The translations under genes and the position numbers were made by a program. From the NCBI GenBank assembly GCA_034670405.1, contig JAXDDX010000004.1, positions 3,516,001 to 3,580,000 of the forward strand: a stretch of 64,000 nt of DNA. Reading direction: 5' to 3'. A model generated the notes under the pieces. The model ran no database searches and had not been told where the DNA came from. It saw only the letters and a list, made by a program, of their open reading frames with translations. Source of the stretch: Hoplostethus atlanticus. Lineage: Eukaryota > Chordata > Actinopteri > Trachichthyiformes > Trachichthyidae. This document shows positions 1-13,600 of the stretch, piece by piece; within the stretch, counting starts at the first letter, position 1; every line of letters begins with the position of its first letter.

Positions 1-160
1 TCTCTCTCTCGCTCTCACTCAGACTCAGGCACATGCAGACAGAGAGAGAGGAGATGAGCGAGGTGCGCACATGTGAGGATCTCCTGAACTGCCGGGGCAA
101 GGCAGGACTGGTGAAGAGAGAAGAGGAGGAATAGAGGAATACTGCAGTGACCAGCCAGCT

Positions 161-219
<59 letters not shown>

Positions 220-360
220 TTCACTGCTTTCATCCCCTGCCTACTTCATCCCTTTTTCTCCCCCCTGCTGCCAATTATACCATGAACCTGCCTGCTGCTT
301 GTTGCTAAGGGGGAGCCAAACGGGGGAGCAGAGTGGACCAGCCATTATTTTGTTTCTAAG
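1..360 (+). other. rgs6: Possible 5' untranslated exon of rgs6
   Basis: The first coding exon starts only 12 nt after an acceptor, so at least one upstream untranslated exon is required. The only candidate I noted is the tract ending tttctaag/gtaatg at 360/361, which contains a 56-nt (CT)n run. There is no protein-level support. The true first exon may lie outside the window or elsewhere in 361-2400. Confidence 0.22.
162..217. repeat. (CT)n microsatellite
   Basis: About 28 uninterrupted CT units. Confidence 0.95.
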
Positions 361-2499
361 GTAATGAATGCTTCGTTAGTGGCAGCTGTCAGGTGTCACA
401 GATGTTACATTGCATGAGGCTTACTCGCCTGCTGAGACTGCATGACGGCTGTGGGGGACTCACAATGTGGTACTGGGTGGATCTAGTGCACGGCTTGTTT
501 TGTGCATGTGTGTGTGTGTGAACTCTGTACCAGTTTATTCACTTTCTATTGGCTTGTTGGTTTGAGCTATCACCGAGGTCCAAGCCTATGTATGTGTGCA
601 TACAATGCATGTGTGTGTGTGTGTGTGTGTTTTTGCCCTTTTAAATTGGTGTGTGTGTGTGTGTGTCAGTGTTCCATCCTGTTCACTTTGACACAAGCTT
701 TTAATTAGCGTCTGGGACGGGGCCTTCTGTGGATTGGCATGCTCGGACGGCTGGACGGGGAGGAAGTTGTTCCCTCGAATTACAGCTCCCTGCAGACCAC
801 AGGGGACCTATTGGAATACTATTGTTTTCTTTAAGCAGGTGCTGGGCAATCTATACCCCGCTCTGCCTCTCTATGTGGCCCCTGCAGGCGGATGCAAAGA
901 TTAGCTGTCGAATGTGTTCAGACTCTTAAAAAAAAAAGAGCACCGCCGTGCTAGCCAATGGGGAGCGCTGCATTCTGGGCTTCTGGTGGCAATAACAAAC
1001 AGCGGAGAGCGGATGATTACTTATTCACTCATGCGCATCCCCATGCTCTGTGGTGTAATAGATTTAAGTGTTCAACAGTTACACACTATGGGGGGACAAA
1101 GCTTTCCAGCGCTCTGCTGTTGTGCCGTTGAGTCTTAACAATTGAATTCAATCGTTTCCTCTCGATATCTGCACTTGTTAAAAGTTGTGACACCGCAGAG
1201 CCACAATGACATCGTTTGACTCCTCCGACTCGCTTAGCTATAGCGGATGCCCCCCTGTTGCCAATTCAGTCAGCGTATGAAAATTTCATATTGTGCCCGT
1301 TCATGTGTGCCTGTCATGAAATGCTGCCTTTATCCTCCGTTCTCTCCCCCCCCCGGACTCTCCTCAATAGCTCGGCAAAGAGATTCCTGTTCAAACGCAA
1401 ATAGTTATTACAGTAAATAGTGAAGCCCAGTGAGACATTTGATACGGGCTTTTTCTGTTCCTGGCAGCTTTATCCTCTCGCTGTCTGTCTTTTATAAGTA
1501 CCAAAAATTATGAATGTGTCAAACAGTGTAATCCCACCCCACCCCACCCCTCTTCCCTCTGCACGATTAAAGGACTAACAAATGCTTTAACCCATTTAAT
1601 ACACATAGGAACCTTCAATGGCAAAGGGTAGAGGGGGGCTGAGAGGGGGCCGTCGCAGCCCGGCCGCCAACGTAGGTTCTGGAAATCCTTAGTTAAGCAG
1701 AATTAATTCTCCTGAGAGAGGGAGAGAGGAGAGGCAGCGTAGAGAAAGTGATGGGGATTGTGTGGAGGTTGTGAATAATCCCTTAACAACAGCTCTCCAG
1801 GCCTTACATCACAGCAGCACACACAAAGCCTTGGAGGGGGGTTAATGTGGGGAGTGCAGACAGATCAGTGACCATCACATCGCCGGAGTTAATGGAGAGT
1901 CGACGCTTACCTGTGATTAATGTTAGACATGCACACACACACACAAACGCACACACACTTGCATAATTTGCCACATGCATCACACACACATCAATATTAC
2001 ATCAGCGAGGCCTCATTTATGTGTTATGAGCATCAGTCCTGTTTAAAGAGCGCTGACTCATCAACCTCATGTAGCTAAGCAGAAGATGTACAGACCCCAA
2101 TTGTGCTGTGTACATAATTGTTGGCCCTTGGGGGGGCGGTGGGACGCGTAGCCAGCCTGACTCCCCCCAAGCTGACGTGTGTTCAGGATAGTTGATATTC
2201 ACCTGGCTCTATTACATCTGACTGCCTGAGCTCGCTTATCTGCCCTGTATTGTGACAGGCGTCTCCCTTCTGAGAGAAGAGCAAACATTTTGGCAGCCGG
2301 ATCTCACGGCGATAAAAGGCTGGAGGAATTTTAGCCCCCGGAGGAACCCGGAGCAGCCAGAATGCGATTGCTGTTTTATCAAATAATGGCTTTATTTGCC
2401 TTCACTGTACAGATCTCATGAGTGTTGGTGGTAGTAATAGTGGGTGCTCATGTGTTATTGACTTGATTGTATTTGCTTTTCTGACAGGACTGAGTGAGA

Positions 2500-2583
2500 A
2501 TGGCGGAGGGGTCTAGAGACCAGGGGGGTGCGGGCACCACTGATCCAGAGGAGGACTCCCCCAATATGATCGTCTACAGAAAG
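2500..2583 (+). CDS. rgs6: rgs6 coding exon 1 (start codon, N-terminus)
   Basis: ATG at 2500 sits in a good start context (gagaATGG) after an acceptor (ctgacag) ending at 2487, so about 12 nt of 5'UTR belong to this exon. It encodes 28 residues starting [10 protein letters not shown] and ending NMIVYRK, close to human RGS6 as I recall it. The exon ends AAG followed by gcaagt, a GC-type donor. Phase 0. Confidence 0.9.
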
Positions 2584-4316
2584 GCAAGTCTATGTGTGCT
2601 ACACTATCTCACCTAGATGATGGAAGAAACTGTTGCTCAGAGGTAATGATCCATAGACAGGTTCCTGGCAGCCCAGTGCTCTGTCTCACTGTGTATAACA
2701 CACACTGGTATCAGTATCAAGGTGTCAGGTAGCCTCAAGGTACCCTTCACCCCGGCAGGCAGTATGTTCAAGGAAAAATCCACAAAAGACACTTTAGCAC
2801 ACGACAGCTGTTGGTGATGTACCTTGTATTTCTGGGTCACTTTGGTTGTTTGGCGGTGTGTTTTTCATCTTCCCGTGATTAATTGGCCACATGTAGAAGG
2901 CGTGACGTCAAGTTGAGTTTAACAGGAGGAAAACATTCAAAGGTCTAAACATCAACGGTAAACGTCAGGTTTTGGTGTCAGTCACGCAGACACAAAGAAC
3001 AAGAGCTTCTTTCTAGACCCAATAATCAATCATACAGGGAGAAATCCATTGTAGAAGAGGAGGAGACACCAATGCATTGTGGGTACAATAAAAGGGTAAA
3101 TTACACAATGTCATCACAAAATAACACCTGGAATGCATCAAACGTGACAGTTTGATGATATATAACAGTGAAAGAGTTTCTGAGGGTGGAATTTTCCTTT
3201 AAGACAGACTCAACTCTCTCTCTCTGTCTGTCTCTCTCTCTCTGCCCTTCCTTTCCTTCCCTCCCCCCCGGACCCTCTGCCCACTATTCTTTCCACCATC
3301 AGTCTGGCAAGCTTCAACCTTCCAAAGTTTTAATAAGCTCTCAATCCCATGCGGGTCTGGGCAGAGAGAGGTCCTTTCAGTGTCAAGGGTAATTACATCG
3401 TCCCCATGGCACTTCACTTTCAATAGATGCCCTTTGATTGGAGAGGGTGAGTGGCATTGGTGGCTAATTATGTGGAGGAGTGGTAGGCTGGGAGGAAGTG
3501 CCTGATTCTCCAGGGCTGGCTTTGGAACCGGCCAATGAGGAGTAGGTTATCTCTCCGGCCAGCACCACGACGCACTCAGAAAAAGTTCCTTCTCGTCCGT
3601 CGTATCCACCTGATGAAGATAGTGAGCTACGTACGAGCCGCCCACAGTTGACAGCTGCTGTCCCGTTGTCACAAATACTCCATATAGTGAAGTAAACAGA
3701 TTAGTGGAGAAATGGTGGGAAGAGGATGTGACATAAGTGTTGACAGTAACTGGTAGAACTTTTCTTTGAGTTGTGTGTGTTCAGATTGCGTCACCTGTGC
3801 GGTTTCGGGGCCTCGGTGACAGCTCTAAGAATTTAATTGCGCTTCCGTCTTTGGGCTGAGCATTTCCAGTCTCCCGGCTCGCCTGGAATAAACTGTCAGC
3901 ACATGTTTTGTACTCAAGTACACAACGAAACTAGGTGAATCAATTCATGCCACTTTTGATAATGATGATGCTGATAGTATATACTATGAACAGTGTGTCA
4001 CACTTCAGCAGCTGGCAACGTCTGTAGCGTGGATAGTGCATAGCCAGCAACAATTCGCCCTTCTGCTGTAAATACTCAACGTGCTAGGATGGCAGCGGGT
4101 CGTTCCAGCCTCTTATTGTCTCTGGCAGGAATCCTGTGGGCTTTGACAGGCTAATCTCAACTTGGCCGGAGTGCTGCCAATGTGTCCAAATGAGGGGCCC
4201 CGACTAATCACATTAGAACTGTATTCCTCATGGTCCTGATTCAACAACCTCAGTATGAAAGCAAATGGCTTCTGGGATTCCATGACAGGTGTCACATAGT
4301 AGCTGTCAAGCATATA

Positions 4317-4354
<38 letters not shown>

Positions 4355-5413
4355 GTGTGGATTTAAGTGCCTCTGCTGCACGGAAATGCTTGAAATGTTT
4401 AATTAATTGTTGTCATTATCTTACTTGTTTCATAAGAAGCTGCCGTGCTGCAGATAGGAGATAGTGCTTTGAGACTGAGTGCATGCAACACTGGACATCT
4501 TTATGGATTTTACAGCCAAGCTTTATTATATAATGCTACATGTGCCTGGAGGCGCTGCGTTTAGGAGTCTAGTTTTTGCTTGTCAGGACGCTGCCTCGGG
4601 GAATATTCATCATTTCATGTTTTAGTCATAGACAGTGACAACAGGCAGCTGACTCTGAGAGCGACAGGATATTTCTACCCTTTCTGCTTTGAAAACTTGA
4701 TATTGTGGAATTGATTGGTTGCAGAAAGTCCCTCTGTATAATGGAAGGGCTTTGAGAAAGGAAGGGCTACAACAGCAAAACACTTTTTGTTTCTTTTCAC
4801 ATCCAAAGAAATAAGAGTTCTGAGAGAAAACATCAAAGAATGTGTCAACTAAATACTTACGTATCTCACTGTGGGCCTATCCTACCCTAAGTTTAATGGA
4901 CAGCATATCTTATTTTCTCTACTTTTTGATAGTGATCACCTCAGTGCCAGTGTTGCTGGCTTGAGATGGCAGAGAGGCCACAGGAGAGAGTGGTGCGCTC
5001 ATGGCCTCCTGGACTCTTGTGGGTGGGCAGCCTGGCGCAGTGTAAAAGGGGCTGCTTGGAGAGAGGCAGATGCCCACAAATATGTTCTGCCACCTGGGAA
5101 AACACTGGCAGCTTCCTCCCAAAGGCCCCAGTCAGCTGGAAGACACAGCAGCATCTTACTGCAAAGAGCACAGGCTGGTGTGGTCCCAGTGAAGAGATAC
5201 TGTGCAGCATTTTTATGACGTGTGTAGAAGATAGGGGGTATGTATACCAAAGCTCCATTTCTTGTATTGTCATTTAGTTTAATGTTATATTGTAACATCA
5301 TTAACCTACCTGGATATGCAGTTAGACAAAGGTGACTGTGACGTATTTGGCCATTAGTGAACAGAAGTAGGTTGCACACATACTGTAGCACACAAGTGCC
5401 AGCATATAAACTC

Positions 5414-5449
<36 letters not shown>

Positions 5450-5610
5450 AATCAAGCTGTGATGAGAAGCACTGCTGTGCTGGGAAATGCAATTAGGGTA
5501 AGGAGAGTGGCCACTGTATCTGATGGGGTAAAGCTCACACACTATTAATAGTTACTTCTCCAGTCCTTAAGTGTGTGTGTGTGTGTGTGCGTGTGCGTGT
5601 GCGTGTGCGT

Positions 5611-5646
<36 letters not shown>

Positions 5647-7599
5647 CTTTTCCCCCTTTTTCCCAACTGTGACTTGGGGCCAAGAGCTGTGATGGCTGCC
5701 TTGCTTTCAAAACACATGGCTAATTGTCGCCAAAGGACTCGCAGCCCAGGGAGAACAAAGTGTTAGTGCCGTGTCCCTTCTTGGTTGCATTCAGGTCATT
5801 AAATGTTTGATTGGATGACACTTGGCAGCCAACTCATACCTGAAGGCGTGCGGTATAGCTAAGGTACAGTACATATGTGGTACAGCCATGCAACGCTCTC
5901 ATCCACGAGCCAGTAGCGGGTAAATATTGATAATGACCCGAGCCAAAAAACACAACTTGGTGCCAGTGGCCTTTGGGGTGTGTAGCGTTAGAGCACTCTA
6001 TTACTGTCCCCCCCCATCAGCTCCGCCATGCAGAGAGCAGACAGTGCAGTTCAGCTAACAATTGACTTGATATGATTGAGTTACGTTGGAGCTTACAGTC
6101 CATCCCATCAGACACCTCAGAGCAGATATCCTCTCCCATTAAATGGATGTAAAGTCGAGGTGCCCTGAAAGACAAATCAGAACAGAAAATTCATCTATTT
6201 TCAATTCCCCCTCTCTTTCTCCCCCACTCTCTTCTTTTCTCATTCTTTCTTCGGCTCATTGCTAATTAATAATTGACGATCATTTCAGGCATTCCATCTT
6301 TGGAAAAATATCTGGTCCACTGAGACATCATTCCCCTCCATTCTTTTATTCATATCCAGCACATTTGTTCTCATCACTTGTTTTTTTTTATCTATTAATG
6401 TGCTTCTAAATGTGATGAGAGGAAGAATAGAAGGGAAAAGAACAAATGGCGAGTGGAAAATAGATTGTTGTTAATCCATTACCAATCCATAGTTTCAATC
6501 AAATTGGACAGAGCTTCCATGTTGTATGTTGTGAAACATCAAACTGCAATTGTGACGGTTTTCCCCCGTAGCGGGAGCCACAGGTGACTAACACAAGTTA
6601 TCACACCTGACTCACACCGCTGAATAGATGTTGAATCTAATATACCCCGAGTGACAGGAGAAGATTAAATTTCTGTCAATGGCAACCCTAACCTCCCCCA
6701 CCATTCATTCGCTTAACACAGCAGGGACTGACAGCTGGCTGGGTTTGGGATGAATTATGTTTTACTGCTGGAAACGGCTAGGAGGACCGCTGGGCTCTCT
6801 AGTGGTGCTGGTCAGATGGACGTCTGCCTGCCCATGAGTCACACACTATCGTCACTGGCAAGTGCCTGTGGGGCCCATGGAGGATATACTGTATCTCTGC
6901 TCTTTTAAGACTAACCTCCATCCGAGGTGTCTATGGGCCCCTACTCACTATTCCTGTGTGCACTTAAGATAACATAGTCTAGATGAATGCGCTGGATATC
7001 ACCTCTGCAGCTGTAGGGATGAGTTCTCCTAGTGCTTTATCAGGTATGACTGGTTTTACACGGTCTCCACCAGCACTAAGGGAGCCTTTATCTGAGGCGT
7101 TGGTATGGGCTGAACTATCAGGGTCATATTGAAGCCTGTGTGCCTGTATGCTAAGTGCCAGTGTGGGTTACTTTCCTAGTTGGGTCAATAAGATAAAACA
7201 ACAGTAACAGTACAAAGCTCTTATATAACCAACTCCTGTCTGTTTAGTGCGTTGGGCATTCTTACATTTCCAGCTAAGCGGATGGTCCAACACATGAAAA
7301 TCCTGGAAGTCAGCTGAAAAACAAATCATAATTGGATAATTCACGGTGTGTTGGCTGCCTGCATGCTGTGTTGACAGGATTATTCACCTCATCCATAGAG
7401 AAGAGCTGTGACTGAAATAAAAGGCTTTGCTCCAGCGAGGGAAGTCCTGCCTGTGCCAACGCTCCTCGGCTGTCTCACCACTGTTTCTCTCTGTTGACAA
7501 TGTGCTCTTAAAGCAGCGCATCTAATGCAGCCAGTGCATCCTTATTGGGAGCAAAGTGTAAATACCCATATGTATGAATGTGGTGATGTTAATGGGATG

Positions 7600-7633
<34 letters not shown>

Positions 7634-10600
7634 TTTGGGGGGGAGGCACTTCTATATGCCTTCCACTTATCGCAGTCTGAAAAGGTTGCCTGTAATTGCA
7701 CTGTAGATGGAACCCATTTTAAATACCTCTTACTGTACTCTGAATAACTGCAGCATTTCTGCAGGACACAGACGGAGTTCACTTCACTCTTCCAGAGCAG
7801 TTGATACGGAAATACTGGAACTGTGTATAAAATTACAGCGATTGACTTGGGGAGGATTTCCACATTGGATCCCATTTCCATTAACTGCTTTTCAGTTTGA
7901 TGTGAATCAATGAGCAAACCCGGTGTCCTATTGAGCTCTTGTTGACAATGTAGAATGAAGTCCTGAATACTAGTGGGACATGTGAATCGTTATCATCCCT
8001 GACCGTTACTTTGTAGTGGAAGCATGTTAAAAACAGCTAATTCTCGGTGGCCTACTTGCCCCGGACTAACACAGCAATGTGTTTGACAGCAGCGACTGGC
8101 AGGGCAGACCGAGGCCCAGCGGTGGTGCTGACACACTAAATTAGTAAAAAAACAGGAGGAAGGAGAGAATGAGCTGTACCAGTCCCACTTGGTCTTGCTC
8201 AGCTGCCTTCACTTCTTAACACGGAGCAGAACAGCATGATGCTAGTAAAAACAATAGGGAAATGGGTTTGAAACAGCAGAATTTTTCAACATATCGAATA
8301 AGTCTCAGTCAGGAGGGGAGATCTGGAGTCGAGTTTTCTAGCTTTTTTTGGCAAAGAATACAAAGAACTCCTCAGATTTCTCTGGGTAGATGCCAACAGT
8401 GTAGCTGGGATAGGGGTTAACAGCCTTGAACAGTACCCTTGATAAAATGTATACATCAGGTTAGAGAAGGATGCCACTCTTGCATCCTTAACCACTTTAT
8501 GATACTTTAACAGTGAGTCTTCAATATCATAAAAGATTTGTAGCAGGTTTTTCTTTCAATTGCATTCAGCTTTTCTACACTGTAGGGCCTGTGTTGCATC
8601 ATTAAGCCATGGAGATGGATTAACTATGTGAACTGATCTGGTTTTCAAGGGAGCAGTAGCATCCAAGGCTAATGATCATAGGTCATTAAAGTGGCTAACA
8701 AGATAATTTGTGCGTGCAGTGTGTGCAGAATGAGCCATAGGTCTGGTTTCACTCAATTTGGGAAAGGCCAATGAAAATGTAATAGTTGATTGACCATTAA
8801 GGATGCCGGAGCGGATGGTCTGGATGCTGGAAAATATCAACTTTAAAAGGAACATTCAAGTCACAAAACTAAATCAAATGCGTGACCAGAGTTGTCCATT
8901 GAATGAGACACATGTTGGGTTACATCAAAAGATTTAGTGATATTTAAAAACAAATATTTGAAGCATCATCAATAAGGATGAGTCTTGAAATCACCAGCAG
9001 TTACAACTTTGTCAGTTTTAACAGTAGAGAAGTTCCCAAAAGGGCATTTAGGAATGGTTTCCTGAGCATAACATGAGAAGATTTCTTTCTCTTTAAATGT
9101 TGATGTGTAATAGTCAATCTCTAGTTTAGGGACAGAGTTTGATACATGTTTATGGACATGAGTTGACTCTTACTGCAATGTTGTGTTACAATCATAATTT
9201 GACCCAGCCATTGCAGGCTCCTTGCTGCTCCATTCTTCTTCTCTTGCATGGTTTAGGTGCTTCACTCTTCAATAGCAAGTTTGACTCAGACTTGTTCAAA
9301 CCCAAACCTCTGGGGGCCTCATCTAGAAATGCTTCTCTCGTCCCATTTTCCCTCTCACTACACTGCTAATCAAAGGAGAGGAGTACTTTGTCACAGTTGG
9401 CAGTTTTTATTGTTGTTGGTCTATTGTGTTCTTGCCTTGACCAACTGGCTAGTGATTAAAATGTCCTTAACTGCTGAATAGAACTGATGAAGTGAAGCTC
9501 TCAGATGAAAAAACAGCTGCAATTCAATTACCAATTACCTTATATTTCATATTTGAATGTTTTACATTTTAATCTTTGAATGCCTCATTTTTTCTTGTCA
9601 AGGCTTAGACGTGTAGTAGAGTCCTCAACAAATGAACAACAACAGAGAAGAAACTAGTCTCACACAATCACAAGCCAAACATGACACGCAAATGACTGCT
9701 AATTACCTCTGACAAAGACAGACTGCAGTACCAGGCAGCTTACAGCGTGTCAGACAGCCATGGTTGGAAACCGAGTGTGTCGATCATCAACCCTTTGAGC
9801 AACCTTACCAACTCAATCACATCACCATGTGCCAACACTCCCTTTAATATTGTTTACAATCACATCTGATAGGTAGAAATGAGTTTCTCCCTCAACATAT
9901 AATGTCTGACTCAAATGATTTAAGGCAGGAGAGAGTGGAAAGAGAGAGAGAGAGAAGAGGAAGAGAGAAAGAGTCATCTGTTTGACCATAGGTAATGATG
10001 GAGTGCTCTGCTCCTGGAGTGGTGTGACTCTCTATATTTGTCTCTGGGTTGAGGATGAAGCAAGGATGAGTCAGCCAGGCCCCAAATGTTAATCACCACG
10101 GCCAGCTCATCTGACTAAACAACCCTTGGAGATACCGGACCATTTGGACCTGCTCCAGAGCATGGACCTGTATCCCAATACCACATTCACTGCCGTGGTT
10201 CAAACCGTCGCCTGGACCTGCTGCTCACTGCTTCCTGGGCTTCCTCAGTGAAGCGGTAACGTCCCGACAGCTGCTGCCCAACAGTGGAAAATGAGATGGA
10301 CAAATGATTGGATTGTCTTTGTGCAGGTTCAATCACAGTCGTAGATATAGTGGCCTATAAAGTGCTGCCCAATTTGTCAAAAATAAAACTGTTATCCTTC
10401 GGTATCCTCAGGTAGCTTCAAAGTCAATTTGTAAAGTCGGGGAGGTTGTACCATTTGACAGTATGTGAGGGAGTCAGATAATCAGTAGCAGATTTTCTGA
10501 TTTAGGAAGCTTGGAAATAATAGTATTGCCCTTGTGGGAGACCTTGTGTGCCGACTCCCATTTCCACTCCAATTGTTCAGTCAATAACTCATACCACAGT

Positions 10601-13600
10601 GGCTGGATCCATAACAAAGACCTGATTACTTGTATCAGACTGAGTGAGTAAAGACCTTAGGAAGGGAAATGCAGACCCTGGATTCAGGTCTTGTAGGCTT
10701 CGATTTGATCAAGGTTGAACCAGCTCTTGGACTTGGGTTATACTTTGCTATTTACATCCATGGGGGCATGGGGCTTGACGCTGATTTGCACTAGCATGTT
10801 CATATTTCATGTACATATACCCGGTGAGTATCGAGTATAGGAGTCCTCTGAGACCAAATATCCTATACAGAGAGTGAAACAAATCTTTATTGAGTCCACC
10901 TTTCCTCTCAATTGCTTACATGTGTACATCATGGGATTAATTTGTTTAGACACTCAAATGCACATGATGTTGAATTTGACACCATTGCATTCTCTCTAAA
11001 CGGAGATTAGTCTTCATAAAAGGAAAAGAAAGTAGGAAGGGAGTGCCGAAGCTTTTAAGCCCATAATCATCACCGGAATCGATAGGGCCCAGGGTAGAGA
11101 GGAGCTCGGACGATGCTGCAATAGGGTGGTAACACGAGAAGAAGCTAATATGGTTATTCCCACGCTTTGGAGGCACAGTCGGCAGTAACGAGCAAATGCA
11201 CATGCACAAACATATGCTTCTTTTCCACAACAATGCCCTGGGTTTGAATGTTGCAATGAAAAGTTAATGAACAAAGTGCTATTCATTTGCCGCCGGTCTG
11301 GGTATGACATTTGCTTTTCTTTGGTGACCACACCCCGTCTCCCAACCTCAGTCCCACTCTGCAGCCTTAATTCTCTCTACAGGGCTGCCACATCCTCATT
11401 TGGGGACCGAAGAAGACTAGAGGGATATTTCCCAAACAAGCTGGGCTTTACTTTAAAGTTCAGTGGGTCCTCTCAGTTCACACACACCAAGAATCAAAGA
11501 CCAAGCGTGTCTTGCAGGGTGTGTGTGTGTGTATATGTGTGTAACTAGTGTAACTAGGTCATGGAATGCTATTGAAGTAACTGTGACCGTATACAGCCTG
11601 TGACTATTTATACTCACATCTCATTGTTTGTGGCCATGTTACAGAAATGCACCAGACCTGTTTTGGCCATGTGATAAGCTTAATCCTTAAAAGTTATTAT
11701 TCTGTGGTGGTCCAGATGGATGGCATATTTAAAAAAGGCTTTCATTCCCATTTGAACTTATTGCGCATCAAGACTCATCCACTATAAATGCACTTGCATA
11801 AGAAGAAAGTAGGTGGATTAGCAGATGTTAAATCTCTGTATAAAACAGACCATGGTCTCTTTACAATCACCAATCACTGTCTAAGCCTTTGCAATGTTTT
11901 ACCAGAGTAACACGAGGTCATGGGTGTTTTGTAGCGTGAAAACCCAAATACCAAATACGGGGCTAATTTTCTAGAGTTTGAAAGGACCATCTGCAAACCT
12001 TCCACTGCTGTGGGGAGACAGTGACATTTTACATTTTGGAATCCAATATTTGTCCTTTCTGTCTTTTTAAATCTGTACTTTCCAGTGCATAATGTTTTCT
12101 CCATGTTTTATGAGAGAAATATCCCAATCCCTTGCCAGGAAAGTGCTTTCAGCAGTCAGCCTTTGTGAGGGAAATAAGATAATGGTGATGTGCAAAGTCC
12201 TAAGGAAGGTATGGCCGAGCAATTCACCCTCACAAACCTTTGCTAAATTACAGCCAGCTGTCACACACAGATAGGATCCAGCCAGGGAGAAACACAAAAA
12301 AGGATACTTCACTTTATTTTGAAATATAGCGGGAGGATATTACATCACAAACCAATGGCAAACTCCTTTCTAGGGAGCCTATTCAATAATTCAGAGGGGT
12401 GCGATGGTTAGGTTGCAAATTCTAGCTTTGCGGACATAATAGATGGTTCATTTTTGGTTCCCCTGAGGTAAAAGAATAAAAGATTCATGAGCAAAGTTGA
12501 GCGTTTTGGTTGTTGCCCAGACCTGCATTAGGAAGCACTGACGGTGGTCTGTCGACATTATAGATAATCAATCAGCAGCGAGTAAGGACTTGATGACATA
12601 AAATATACAAAGTATAAAATCGAATCACTTTTTATTTGTGTAGCCCTTAATCACCGTTACAGTCTCAAAGGGCTTCACAGTGCCCAACGTGTGAAAACAA
12701 TAAATGTTTAGTACACAACATCCCCCAGCCTTGGACCCTCACGGAGGACAAGGAAAAACTGGAAGAAACCTTGGGAGGGGTTACTCAGAGAGGGAGCCCC
12801 CTACCAGGTCGGTCAGGCGTGCAATAGATGCCAAGTTTGGGCAAGCAGAGTATACAGGGTATATCATAGTTTATTTGGGTGGGACATCCGGATCTGATGT
12901 GGGGCATCACAGCAAACAGCAGCTCAGTCAGCGTTGTCTTAGGAGTGGGGGACCACCTGGAAACAGATAGGAGACACACCCACACACACACCCATACACA
13001 CATCCATGTACTCTCACTCACACCGACACTGAGTCTGTGTGATCCAACAGTTATCCACGTTATTCATGGATTTCATCATTCATTTCAGAAACTGCAGTCA
13101 ACCGCAGTCAACCTTTTAGGTAAGGCTACCACTCTCCCATTGTCAAGCACTTGTTTTCATCCTGTGATGCAATCAAGGGAGCTTCCCCCGCCACCTCAGG
13201 CCTCATTCCGTTTTATTAAAAGACGATTAGAGGATGATGGCGTGCCAGGGAGAGGATGACAGCATGACAAAGGCCAGCGCTGCTGACATCTCCTCCTCAG
13301 GTCCCTATCAGGAAGAGGAATTATCCCCCCGGGGACCAAGGGCAGCAAAGCACATCACAGGTGTGTGAAGCTGCCTGCTGCCCTGTGGCAGTATGAGATG
13401 AGATTTTTCCTCCACTTGTCAGCCCAGACTGCTGAATTTCATTACCTGTACCTGTGAGTTGGAAGAAACAAGGCTTTATTGCCAGCATGGGAAATCTGTC
13501 ACCGAACAAAGCTGTTTTCATGGCACCACCGTCTTGAAATAATGTTAAAAAAAAACAACTAAACCTAACACTGCACACTGCTGGTGAACTCTAACAGCAG

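Noticed and set aside
4871..5415. Overlapping frames of 103 to 138 residues on both strands
   Set aside because: No recognisable domain, no splice support, and located inside rgs6 intron 1; chance openings.
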